Below, piece by piece: positions 6,883 through 14,253 of a DNA stretch of 43,863 bases (position 1 is its first letter; the number at the start of each line of letters is the position of its first letter). The notes under the pieces were generated by a model. That model had not been told where the DNA came from. It did not search any database and worked only from the letters and a program-made list of their open reading frames with translations. The DNA comes from Candidatus Eiseniibacteriota bacterium (GTDB lineage Bacteria; Joyebacterota; Joyebacteria; Joyebacterales; Joyebacteraceae), in NCBI GenBank assembly GCA_030613615.1, contig JAUWLR010000006.1, positions 1-43,863 on the forward strand, in the 5' to 3' direction. The translations under genes were made by a program, and so were the position numbers.

Positions 6883-9129
6883 ATGATTCGTTTCAGAAGG
6901 ATGACGCACAGAACACCTGGCGCACCCCCCGGACGGGCGGAGAGCCTTGTAGCTACGGTCGCTGTATGCACGCTCGTGGCCGCGCTCGTGGTCTCGGTCG
7001 CGGGGGTGGCGACCGCCCGTATGGAGACCTCGAACAGGAAGGACAAGGGCGAGGTAACGCTGCCTCCGACCCGCGCGATCAGCTACTACGGCTGGTACCA
7101 CAACGTCGGGCAGCTTCTGCTTCACGTGTCGAACCTTGGCTACTTCGGTGACTGGCCCGGTTCCAGAATCGACGACATCACGGCCCCCTCCGCCGAGTGG
7201 CCGGCCGGCAGCGCGCACAATTACCTTTACGCAGCCGGCCTCTGGGTGGGGGGCTCTGTCATCAACAGAGCGACGGGCGAGATGGACACGCTGGTCACCG
7301 CGGGTGTGTATCAGCGGGAGTACCGCCCCATTCTGGAAGATCCGCTCAAGGTCATATACGAGTCGTGGGAGGGCGCGGCGAACAGCGGGCGCTGGCTTGA
7401 CGACGATGATGACTGCCGTCCGGACCTCGACGTCGGTTTCGAGTTCTTCGACGAGGACTGGCTCGACGGTATCGACAACGACGGCGACGGCCTTGTGGAC
7501 GAGGATTACGCCGCGATCTCCCAGCAGATGTTCCGGTGTGAGTACGAGGACACGAACGAAGAAGACGTCAACGAGGGGCTCTCGTCCGACTTCCACCACA
7601 GCCTGGGGCTCAACATCATCCAGGAGAGTTATCAGTGGACCAGCGAGCAGACCGATGACTTCGTCGGCATCGACTTCACCGTTGTGAACATCGGTCAGGA
7701 CACCATCCGGATGGCCTACGTCGGGTTCATGGTGGACGCCGATGCGGGGCCCGAGCGGGTGGACCAGTACTACAGCGACGACCGCGGCGGGTTCATCGAC
7801 ACGCTCATCATCAATGCCAATCCCAACGATCCGACCGAGCTGGACACGCTCGACATCGCCGTGGCGTACATGTACGATGACCCGTACGGGGCGGATGGCA
7901 ACGAGGCGAAGGGCTACTTCGGCTGCATGTTCCTCGGGCACCCCACCAGCGACCCGGACACGCTAACGCCGGGGCTTATGCCGAGCGAACCCGTGAGGCT
8001 CAGAGTCCACGCCTTCCGTATCTGGTCGAGCGCGGGAGAGGATCCCAGAAACGATCTGGAGCGCTACCAGTTCCTCAGGGGTGTTGCCGACTACCCGCTG
8101 CTGGACGGAATAGACAACAACAACAACGGCCTGATAGACGAACCGGAGGAGTGGCGGGTCAACATCGACAGGGATGCGGACGCCCCGCTCGACTGGCGCT
8201 TCATGTTGTCGGCCGGCCCGTTCGCGCAGATCGTCCCGGGCGACAGTCTATCGTTCCAGTACGCCTTCGTGATGGGCCTCGGGCTGGACGGCATGCTTCA
8301 GAACGCCGCGACGGCACAGCAGATCTACAACGGTGTCACTCAGGAGGTCCCCAATTGCATTGGTGAGCCCGAGAGCGTGCGGATTCACTGGGTGGCCGAT
8401 ACGCCTCCGCCTCCTCCGAATCAGGAGATCACCGCGGGCGACGGCTTCGTCAGGATCGAGTGGGACGATTTCTCCGAGAACGTGGAGGACCCGCTCACTC
8501 GCATCAAGGATTTCTACGGTTATCAGGTCTGGAAGGCGGTAGGTTGGACGAGAGAGTCGAGCCAGCCCAGGGATCAGGACTGGCAGCTCATTCTCGACGC
8601 CGACCGTGGTGACGGTGGAGCGGAGCTCGACACGCTCGACACCGGCCTCCAGGGTATCGGGAAGTACAACTTCGTGGACAGCCACGTGAAGAACGGCTTC
8701 ACGTACTGGTACTCCGTCACGGCCTACGACAGCACGCCAGAGGGTTTCCACTTCGGGAAGTACAGCCAGAACAAAACGCTGGTCGTTCCCAACTCCGGCG
8801 TGCGTGGCTCGCTCGACGATATCCGGGTGGTGCCCAACCCGTACGTCGACCACGAGTACATGGCGCGGTGGAACCTCGAACCGGACGAGGCGGACCCCAC
8901 CGGTGAGAAACTCTGTTTCCAGAACCTTCCGAGGGACGCTGAGGTCAGGATCTTCTCGCTGGGCGGCGAGCTTGTTCAGACGCTCTATCCTGATGCGGAC
9001 ACGGACGGCGGCGACGCCTGCTGGAACATGATCTCCAGAAACAACCAGATCGTAGTGAGCGGCGTGTATCTCTACCACGTAGACTCGCCGATTGGAGAGC
9101 AGGTCGGCAAGTTCGTCATCATCAAGTAG
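6883..9129 (+). CDS. large secreted protein with fibronectin-like region and Por/FlgD-type C-terminal sorting domain
   Basis: A 748-residue exported protein of unknown function. The N-terminus has a basic stretch and a hydrophobic segment (VATVAVCTLVAALVVSVAGVATA, about residues 24-46), consistent with a long signal peptide. Two acidic loop motifs stand out: DGIDNDGDGLVDED near residue 195 and DGIDNNNNGLIDEPEE near residue 408. They resemble calcium-binding loops of thrombospondin type 3 repeats. A fibronectin-III-like stretch follows a proline run (TPPPPPNQEITAGDGFVRIEWDD). The end carries IRVVPNPYVD, an EVRIFSLGGELVQTL strand and GVYLYHV...GKFVIIK, the hallmark of C-terminal modules of type IX-like cargo. 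ACGGAGGTGG precedes the ATG. It is followed by two PorV-like barrels, which in type IX systems handle such cargo. Confidence 0.85.
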   Translation: MIRFRRMTHRTPGAPPGRAESLVATVAVCTLVAALVVSVAGVATARMETSNRKDKGEVTLPPTRAISYYGWYHNVGQLLLHVSNLGYFGDWPGSRIDDITAPSAEWPAGSAHNYLYAAGLWVGGSVINRATGEMDTLVTAGVYQREYRPILEDPLKVIYESWEGAANSGRWLDDDDDCRPDLDVGFEFFDEDWLDGIDNDGDGLVDEDYAAISQQMFRCEYEDTNEEDVNEGLSSDFHHSLGLNIIQESYQWTSEQTDDFVGIDFTVVNIGQDTIRMAYVGFMVDADAGPERVDQYYSDDRGGFIDTLIINANPNDPTELDTLDIAVAYMYDDPYGADGNEAKGYFGCMFLGHPTSDPDTLTPGLMPSEPVRLRVHAFRIWSSAGEDPRNDLERYQFLRGVADYPLLDGIDNNNNGLIDEPEEWRVNIDRDADAPLDWRFMLSAGPFAQIVPGDSLSFQYAFVMGLGLDGMLQNAATAQQIYNGVTQEVPNCIGEPESVRIHWVADTPPPPPNQEITAGDGFVRIEWDDFSENVEDPLTRIKDFYGYQVWKAVGWTRESSQPRDQDWQLILDADRGDGGAELDTLDTGLQGIGKYNFVDSHVKNGFTYWYSVTAYDSTPEGFHFGKYSQNKTLVVPNSGVRGSLDDIRVVPNPYVDHEYMARWNLEPDEADPTGEKLCFQNLPRDAEVRIFSLGGELVQTLYPDADTDGGDACWNMISRNNQIVVSGVYLYHVDSPIGEQVGKFVIIK

Positions 9130-9193
9130 TGTGGAGCTCCCGCCGTCGGCGGTGCGAGGGTTCGCTCCGCGACCGGTGGAAGGAGGACGGTCA

Positions 9194-10165
9194 TTGACTA
9201 GGAAGCTGCTACTGGGCCTGCTTGTTGTTCTCGTTCTGACGTCTCAGGCTCTGGCTACGGACGTGTTCGAGAAAGTCGGTACCGTGGGGTGCCAGTTCCT
9301 GGAGATAGGCGCCGGTCCGCGCGGTGTGGGGATGGGTGAGGCGATGGTGGCCGCGACGGAGGGCGTGGAGTCGATCTACTGGAATCCGGCGGGTCTCCGG
9401 TCCATCGTGAGACCGACGGTGGTCTTCACGTACGGCACGTGGCCCGCGGACATCTCCCACCAGTTCGCGGCCTTCGCGATGAGGGATCCTGTCATCGGTG
9501 GCGTCGCGGCACTGAGCATCACGTCGCTTGGGATGGCCCCCATGCTGGTCAGAACGGCGGATTCTCCGGCGGGCGTGGGGGTGGAGTTCGACCCCGGCGA
9601 CATCGCCATCGGCGTGTCGTACGCCCGTGAGTTCACGGACAAGTTCGCCGCGGGTGGAACACTCAAGTGGGTCCACTCCAGTCTGGCCGACCTCTCCGCC
9701 CTCGGCGTTGACGGGCTGGAGGACTACTCGGCGCGGGGTTTCGTGGGCGATTTCGGGACGCTCTACAACACGGGCTTTCGCTCGCTCAAGATCGGGCTGA
9801 TGATCCAGAACATGGGACCCGAGATGACCTACATCGAGGAGCCCGTGCCGATGCCGGCCACGTTCAAGTTCGGCGTCTCAATGAACGTTATCGAGACGCC
9901 TGGACAGATCGTGAAGGTCGCGGCGGAGTTCAGGCATCCCTCGGACACGTCCGAAAAGGTCAACGTCGGTGCTGAGTACGTGCTGAATGACATGTACTTC
10001 CTTCGCGCCGGCTACAAGATAGGTTACGACGAGGAGTCGTTTACGGCGGGCTGCGGAGCCCGGCTGACCGTGGGAGGTTTCGGCCGCCTGGGAGTCGACT
10101 ACAGCTACGCCGCTTTCGGCTACTTCCCTGGAGTCCATCGCGGCGGAGTGACAGTTGAGTTCTAG
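9194..10165 (+). CDS. PorV/UPF0164-family outer-membrane beta-barrel protein
   Basis: A 323-residue exported protein of the PorV/UPF0164 family, members of the FadL-like barrel group. In type IX secretion PorV is the outer-membrane shuttle for cargo. I chose TTG 9194 because AGGAGG lies 7 bases upstream and a clean signal peptide follows (LTRKLLLGLLVVLVLTSQALATD). The longer ORF-track start at 9092 would overlap the previous gene and add low-complexity serine residues. Family signature: FLEIGAGPRGVGMGEAMVA followed by YWNPAGL near residue 63. Repeated beta segments follow and the protein ends VHRGGVTVEF, with a terminal aromatic typical of barrels. Its partner at 10257 is a paralogue. Confidence 0.88.
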   Translation: MTRKLLLGLLVVLVLTSQALATDVFEKVGTVGCQFLEIGAGPRGVGMGEAMVAATEGVESIYWNPAGLRSIVRPTVVFTYGTWPADISHQFAAFAMRDPVIGGVAALSITSLGMAPMLVRTADSPAGVGVEFDPGDIAIGVSYAREFTDKFAAGGTLKWVHSSLADLSALGVDGLEDYSARGFVGDFGTLYNTGFRSLKIGLMIQNMGPEMTYIEEPVPMPATFKFGVSMNVIETPGQIVKVAAEFRHPSDTSEKVNVGAEYVLNDMYFLRAGYKIGYDEESFTAGCGARLTVGGFGRLGVDYSYAAFGYFPGVHRGGVTVEF

Positions 10166-10256
10166 AGCAGCTCAGACAAGCGTGTTTCCCCTGCAGGGAG
10201 AAGGTCAGAGCCGGCAGTCGCGGGGGCGGGTCGGGGAAGGTGAAAGGAGAACCCAC

Positions 10257-11240
10257 TTGCGAAGGTACCTGTTGATCGTGGGCGTGCTCGCGATGCTTCT
10301 CTCTGTCCCTCAGCCAGTCGTCGCCGACGGAGTGGGGACCTACCTTGCGGCGTTCCTCGAGGTTGACGGGGGAACCAGGCAGATGGGAATGGGTGGGGCG
10401 TTCACGGGGATGGGCGACGACGCGATGACGATCTACTACAATCCCGCGGGACTGCGCTTCCTCAAGGGAAGTGAGGTCCACTTCAGCGGCTCCTCGTGGC
10501 CGGCGGGGTTGTCGTATCAGCACATGGCCTACGGATTTCGCCACAGTGTCGTTCCCGGCTACTTCGGGATCAGCTGGACCATCATGCAGATGGGTCCGTA
10601 CTCCGAGAAGACCGAGTACTTCGATCCGGAGAGCGAGTTCAACATCGGGAGCCTCGATAACGTTGATGCCGGTGACATGGCTTTCGGCGGCTCGTACGCG
10701 TGGGAGTTCTTCGACGGGTTCTCGGTCGGCGGCACGTTCAAGTGGTATCACCTGGCGATGGCCGACGCGTTCTGTGAGGGTGTCTGCGGCGATGTCGGTG
10801 TCCTCTATGACACTCCGTTCCGGAACCTGAGAGTCGGTGCCGCCGTTCAGAACGTCGGTCCGTCGAGCCGTTGGTCGGGCACCGGTGTCGGCACCGGCTT
10901 CGGTGATGAGTACCCCATGCCGACCGTCTACCGCGCTGGAGCGTCCATCAGGGTCTTCGATGTCGTTACGCACCGTCTTTCGGTGGCCGCGGATTACAAA
11001 CGGCCGCGGAGCGGAGACAATCAGCTGCATTTCGGCGGGGAGTATACGTTCAACAGGGGGAGGATGTTCGCGTACGGGCGAGCCGGCTACAGGTACGGCT
11101 ACGACGAAGAAGGAATTACGTACGGACTCGGCTTCAAGTTTCCGAACAGCTCGGAGTCCGACATGCGTCTCGACTACGCCTTTGTCGACATGAAGAACCT
11201 GGATGACGTCAACAGGTTCTCCCTGGCCTTCTTGTTCTAG
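10257..11240 (+). CDS. PorV/UPF0164-family outer-membrane beta-barrel protein, second copy
   Basis: A 327-residue paralogue of the preceding gene. The TTG at 10257 is preferred: AAAGGAG is 7 bases upstream and the signal peptide LRRYLLIVGVLAMLLSVPQPVVADG follows. The upstream start at 10155 overlaps the previous stop and adds a non-hydrophobic leader. The family motif is present as GTRQMGMGGAFTGMGDDA then IYYNPAGLRFL. Both copies share the middle stretch around FSVGGTFKWYH / FAAGGTLKWVH and end in a barrel-type strand (FSLAFLF). As last gene of the envelope operon it is followed by a strong hairpin terminator. The duplication may provide different cargo specificities or a heteromeric complex, which is inference. 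Confidence 0.87.
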   Translation: MRRYLLIVGVLAMLLSVPQPVVADGVGTYLAAFLEVDGGTRQMGMGGAFTGMGDDAMTIYYNPAGLRFLKGSEVHFSGSSWPAGLSYQHMAYGFRHSVVPGYFGISWTIMQMGPYSEKTEYFDPESEFNIGSLDNVDAGDMAFGGSYAWEFFDGFSVGGTFKWYHLAMADAFCEGVCGDVGVLYDTPFRNLRVGAAVQNVGPSSRWSGTGVGTGFGDEYPMPTVYRAGASIRVFDVVTHRLSVAADYKRPRSGDNQLHFGGEYTFNRGRMFAYGRAGYRYGYDEEGITYGLGFKFPNSSESDMRLDYAFVDMKNLDDVNRFSLAFLF

Positions 11241-11304
11241 AGGAGCTGCCGGACAGACGTGCTGTTCTGCTTCGGAAGAGAAAGTGACAGATCAACAGAT
11301 CGCG

Positions 11305-11337
11305 CCGCCCGGTGGCCACGGCCGCCGGGCGGTTTCT
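11305..11337 (+). terminator. intrinsic terminator of the receptor/PorV operon
   Basis: CCGCCCGGTGGCC pairs with GGCCGCCGGGCGG, thirteen pairs including one G-U, although the innermost pairs must open to form a loop. It is followed directly by TTTCTCGTT. It lies 65 bases after the last PorV stop codon. Confidence 0.75.
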
Positions 11338-11359
11338 CGTTGGGCGCCGGTGGGGGCCC

Positions 11360-11389
11360 GAGAGGCGGCTTGCGGAGAGGCGGCTTGCC
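11360..11389. repeat. 15-bp tandem duplication
   Basis: GAGAGGCGGCTTGCG at 11360-11374 is directly followed by GAGAGGCGGCTTGCC at 11375-11389, two copies differing at the last base. It is in the spacer between a terminator and the cold-shock promoter. No function is apparent, and I see no gene in 11241-11468. Confidence 0.7.
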
Positions 11390-11468
11390 TGGGGCCGTGG
11401 GAGGGCCTCCGTTGGCCTTGCAGAGCGACGGCGGGCCATGTGCTCGGGGCACCCGGTTGCATATTCGC

Positions 11469-11497
11469 TTGACATCTTTCTGGGGAAAAGCTATATT
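11469..11497 (+). promoter_or_regulatory. near-consensus sigma70 promoter of the cold-shock gene
   Basis: TTGACA at 11469-11474, a 17-base spacer, and TATATT at 11492-11497. Eleven of twelve bases match the consensus with ideal spacing, one of the strongest promoters in the window. Transcription would start near 11504. Confidence 0.8.
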
Positions 11498-11503
11498 CGC
11501 TTG

Positions 11504-11774
11504 GAGCAGGTATGCCACGTTGGGATGGTGACACATCCTCAAGACCCTGGTGAGGGGCTTGGCGCGCGAGCCGGTCCCTTTCTGCGACCTGAGGGTCGCG
11601 GAGGGCGTCGGGCGGCCAAGCTAAGCCGCTTCGGGGGTCAGGGCGGGCCGGGCCTGCGGGGCCGGAGGCGGCCTCAGTGTGCAGAAGTCGGGGGTGGCAG
11701 TGGGGCCTCCGACGAGACCAAAGTCGGGCGGAGCGCCGATGCGCTCTCCGACGGAACGAGAGGGGTAGAAGTAA
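11504..11774 (+). promoter_or_regulatory. long 5' leader of the cold-shock mRNA
   Basis: About 270 untranslated bases separate the predicted transcript start from the GTG of the cold-shock gene. The last part folds into a strong hairpin: GTCGG (11723-11727) with CCGAC (11748-11752), enclosing GAGCGC-CGAT-GCGCTC (11731-11746). This ends about 8 bases before the AGGGG ribosome-binding site. Long leaders that refold with temperature are known for cspA of enterobacteria; that this one behaves likewise is inference. Confidence 0.5.
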
Positions 11775-11987
11775 GTGAGTACGACCGGAGTAGTGAAGTG
11801 GTTCAACGACGGCAAGGGCTTCGGCTTCATCACGCCAGACGACGGATCCAAGGACGTGTTCGTGCATTTCTCGGCTATCAGCGGCGACGGTTTCAAGACG
11901 CTGAACGAGGGCGACCACGTACAGTTCGACATCGTTGACGGAGATAAGGGTCCGGCCGCGGAGAACGTAGCGAAGATCGACACCTAG
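11775..11987 (+). CDS. cold-shock domain protein (CspA family)
   Basis: A 70-residue single cold-shock domain, the usual length for the family, which binds single-stranded RNA/DNA and melts mRNA structure. Both RNP motifs are visible: GKGFGFI (RNP1, about residues 14-20) and VFVHF (RNP2, about residues 28-32). The start [17 protein letters not shown] is nearly canonical. It begins with GTG, AGGGG lying about 9 bases upstream. The gene is a single-gene transcription unit with its own strong promoter, a very long leader and a hairpin terminator, an arrangement common for abundant cold-shock proteins. Confidence 0.96.
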   Translation: MSTTGVVKWFNDGKGFGFITPDDGSKDVFVHFSAISGDGFKTLNEGDHVQFDIVDGDKGPAAENVAKIDT

Positions 11988-12033
11988 CGGCGAGAGACGC
12001 GAGAGTCTCCAGTCGGAAGTGTGAGGAAGAAGG

Positions 12034-12082
12034 CAGCAGGGTCGCACCGGTGTCACGGGGGCGGCCCTGCTGTTGTCTTGTG
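12034..12082 (+). terminator. terminator hairpin of the cold-shock gene
   Basis: CAGCAGGGTCGC (12034-12045) pairs with GCGGCCCTGCTG (12061-12072), twelve pairs with one G-U, followed by TTGTCTTGTG. The opposite side (CCTTCTTCC on the - strand) is also T-rich, so the hairpin could stop transcription from both directions between the converging genes. Confidence 0.75.
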
Positions 12083-12122
12083 CGATTGTGGTGCAGCGCT
12101 CTCACCGCGCACGCAATAGAGT

Positions 12123-12151
12123 CGCGCCCGGGACGTGGAGTCCCGGGCGCG
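12123..12151. terminator. second perfect hairpin between convergent genes
   Basis: CGCGCCCGGGAC-GTGGA-GTCCCGGGCGCG, a perfect 12-bp stem with a 5-base loop, followed on the + strand by CTCTCGTGTTCC. It lies between the cold-shock gene and the end of the - strand lipoprotein operon. It probably backs up the first terminator or serves the - strand operon, although its - strand tail is not strongly T-rich. I see no gene in 11988-12239. Confidence 0.6.
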
Positions 12152-12239
12152 CTCTCGTGTTCCGTGCGGATGTCCGGCACCGCCCCCCGCTCTGGCGAGG
12201 GCAGGAGCCGCTGCCAAGCCGGCCTGCTCGGCTGGCCCG

Positions 12240-14186
12240 CTACCGGACCTTCTCTTCGCCGAACAGGGCCATGACCTTGTCGATCATGTCCTTGACGTCA
12301 TCCTCCTGGCAGTAGTAGAGCATGAAGCCGATGTAGCAGGCGTTGCCGCGGTTGTCGCCAGAGAGATAGAGCACGACGCTGGGCTCTCCGTCGAATCTGT
12401 AGTTGAGGAAGTGGTCCGTTCCGTAGATCTCCAGGCCCGTGCCCTGGAAGTTGACGAGCTTCTCAACGCTGAGGCCGCAGTGATAGTAGCCGCCACCCAT
12501 GCAATAGAGGGGCCACTTGCCGGGCTCCACGGCGCAGTCTCCCGTGTCGACGTAGACGGGCTCGAACCCCAGCGCTTCTCCGGCGGGGGTCGGGACGGCC
12601 CCGTGCATGCAGTAGCCGTAGTTCCATGGCGCGTTCGGGTTGGCACCGGAGCCGCTGTGGTCGGCCCCCCCGATGTGCAGATAATCCCTGACGAAGACGG
12701 CCGCGGTCGTGGTATCTGACTCGTCGATGGACAGCGGGTAGGGGTCTCCCGTGACCTGCGTCAGGACCCCCGACCCGCACAGGATGATGTTCCCGCCCAC
12801 TCGCAGGTAACCCGCGAGCGCGTTGTACGAGGGCTGGAAGGGGTCGAACAGATCCCTGATGGTCGCGGTGTTGTCGCAGTACCAGATGACCGTGGACGCT
12901 CCTCGCAGCGCATCGACGTCCGGCGCCATCGGGCGGCCGTCCTCTATGTGGTCGCCCGGCTCCCACTCGGACCTGTCGCGGACGTATCCGGACAGGACCC
13001 TGTTGTAGAAATCGTTGCGCTCCTCGTCAGAGCCCCACCGCTCAGGGAACTCGACCTCCCACTCGGTGTAGTCGTCGACCACGAGGATGTAGTCGTTGAG
13101 ACTTGCCTCCACAACGTCGAAGTAGATGCGGGACCGTGTCATCACGTTGGCGTTGTCGAGCGCGCTGACGTAGAGAGAGTGCCGGCCGACCGTCGGGGTC
13201 ACCCGGAAGCGTCTTTCGAAGATCGACCAGGCCGGCCATGTGGACGTATCGTCATAGGCGTATCGGTATCCTGTGACCTCTCCGCCGTAATCCGCCGCGG
13301 TGGCGCCCCAGCCGAACCCGAGCCGCTCGCCCGCGAAGACGGGCTCCGGGATGTTGTACCTGTCGGGCCAGCCCGGGCCTCTGAACGTGTGGGTGCCGAA
13401 CACGTTCGTAAACACGTAGAGCTTCGGTCCTGCGAGTTCCGGATTCACCGTGAACTGGCTCACGGCGGGCGTCTGGTCGGCGGCGCCGGCGTCGTCGGTC
13501 GCCCAGACCTCGAACCTGTGCAGGCCGGCCAGCGGGCCGAAGAGAACGGACGTCACGTCCGGGCCGACGGTTATGCTCTCAGCTACGCTGGGGTCGGGCG
13601 CCACCTGCACCCACTCGTTGTCCTGTCTGGCAAACAGACGGTAGTCATAGGCCACTATCACACCGTCGCGGTCCCTGGCTGTCCACTCGAATGTCACCAT
13701 GGGACCGGTGACCGAGGCAGGGCCACGGGTGATCTCGGTCTCAGGGAGCGCCGTGACTGCCGTGAACACCAGCGACTCGGGCGACGCGTCACAAGCGCCC
13801 TCGTTGTCGACTGCCCTTACCGCGAAGGAGTGTACGGCGTAGGCATTCGCTTCGTCGAATTCGTCCGCGGCCTGCAGTATGAAGGTGCTGTCGGTGCCCA
13901 CCACCGTGCGCCCCTCCAGGTCTATCCACGTGCTCCAGTCGACGTCGTCCGGCTTGTCCCAGGCGGTCTGGAAGGAGACGACCTCTCCGTCCACATCCCA
14001 GCCGAACCAGTTCATTCGCACGCGGTAGTTCGCTTCGCTCGAATCGGCCGGGGAGAAGGAGAGCGTGGTCTCAGGCTCGATGTTCGGCACGCGCGTCCCC
14101 GGGTCCTTGCTGCAGCCGAGCACGAAGCCGGAAGCCAGGACAGCAGCGAACATCATCAGCACCAGTAGTTTCTTGAACCTGGTCAT
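12240..14186 (-). CDS. lipoprotein with Ig/Fn3-like modules and a C-terminal ThuA/glutamine-amidotransferase-like domain
   Basis: A 648-residue lipoprotein of unknown function. The signal peptide MTRFKKLLVLMMFAAVLASGFVLGC ends in a lipobox with cysteine 25. Residues about 40-350 contain several repeats built around W-G-D-DG-V and AVDNEG, resembling the immunoglobulin-like modules of the neighbouring paralogue (NYRVRMNWFGWDVDGEVVSF here, NYRIHMYWDGTDPDGFVVAY there). From about residue 370 an alpha/beta domain begins (DYILVVDDYTEWEVEFPERW, STVIWYCDN, LAGYLRVGGNIILCGSG) and ends with a regular helix (VKDMIDKVMALFGEE). This resembles class I glutamine-amidotransferase/ThuA-like or DUF4350 folds, but no Cys-His-Glu triad is certain. 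A GAGGAGG site precedes the ATG, just after an intercistronic hairpin. Confidence 0.8.
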   Translation of the reverse strand: MTRFKKLLVLMMFAAVLASGFVLGCSKDPGTRVPNIEPETTLSFSPADSSEANYRVRMNWFGWDVDGEVVSFQTAWDKPDDVDWSTWIDLEGRTVVGTDSTFILQAADEFDEANAYAVHSFAVRAVDNEGACDASPESLVFTAVTALPETEITRGPASVTGPMVTFEWTARDRDGVIVAYDYRLFARQDNEWVQVAPDPSVAESITVGPDVTSVLFGPLAGLHRFEVWATDDAGAADQTPAVSQFTVNPELAGPKLYVFTNVFGTHTFRGPGWPDRYNIPEPVFAGERLGFGWGATAADYGGEVTGYRYAYDDTSTWPAWSIFERRFRVTPTVGRHSLYVSALDNANVMTRSRIYFDVVEASLNDYILVVDDYTEWEVEFPERWGSDEERNDFYNRVLSGYVRDRSEWEPGDHIEDGRPMAPDVDALRGASTVIWYCDNTATIRDLFDPFQPSYNALAGYLRVGGNIILCGSGVLTQVTGDPYPLSIDESDTTTAAVFVRDYLHIGGADHSGSGANPNAPWNYGYCMHGAVPTPAGEALGFEPVYVDTGDCAVEPGKWPLYCMGGGYYHCGLSVEKLVNFQGTGLEIYGTDHFLNYRFDGEPSVVLYLSGDNRGNACYIGFMLYYCQEDDVKDMIDKVMALFGEEKVR

Positions 14187-14206
14187 CGTCTCGTGTTCCT
14201 CCTCAA

Positions 14207-14232
14207 GAAGCGTCCTCTACGGAGGACGCTTC
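14207..14232 (-). promoter_or_regulatory. intercistronic hairpin next to a ribosome-binding site
   Basis: A perfect 11-bp stem, GAAGCGTCCTC with GAGGACGCTTC and a 4-base loop (CGTA on the - strand). It lies in the gap between the two lipoprotein genes and is followed almost at once by the GAGGAGG ribosome-binding site of the downstream gene. It has no T-run, so it is more likely to stabilise or process mRNA, or tune translation, than to terminate. Confidence 0.6.
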
Positions 14233-14253
14233 CTCCGGTTGGCTGTCCGGTGC

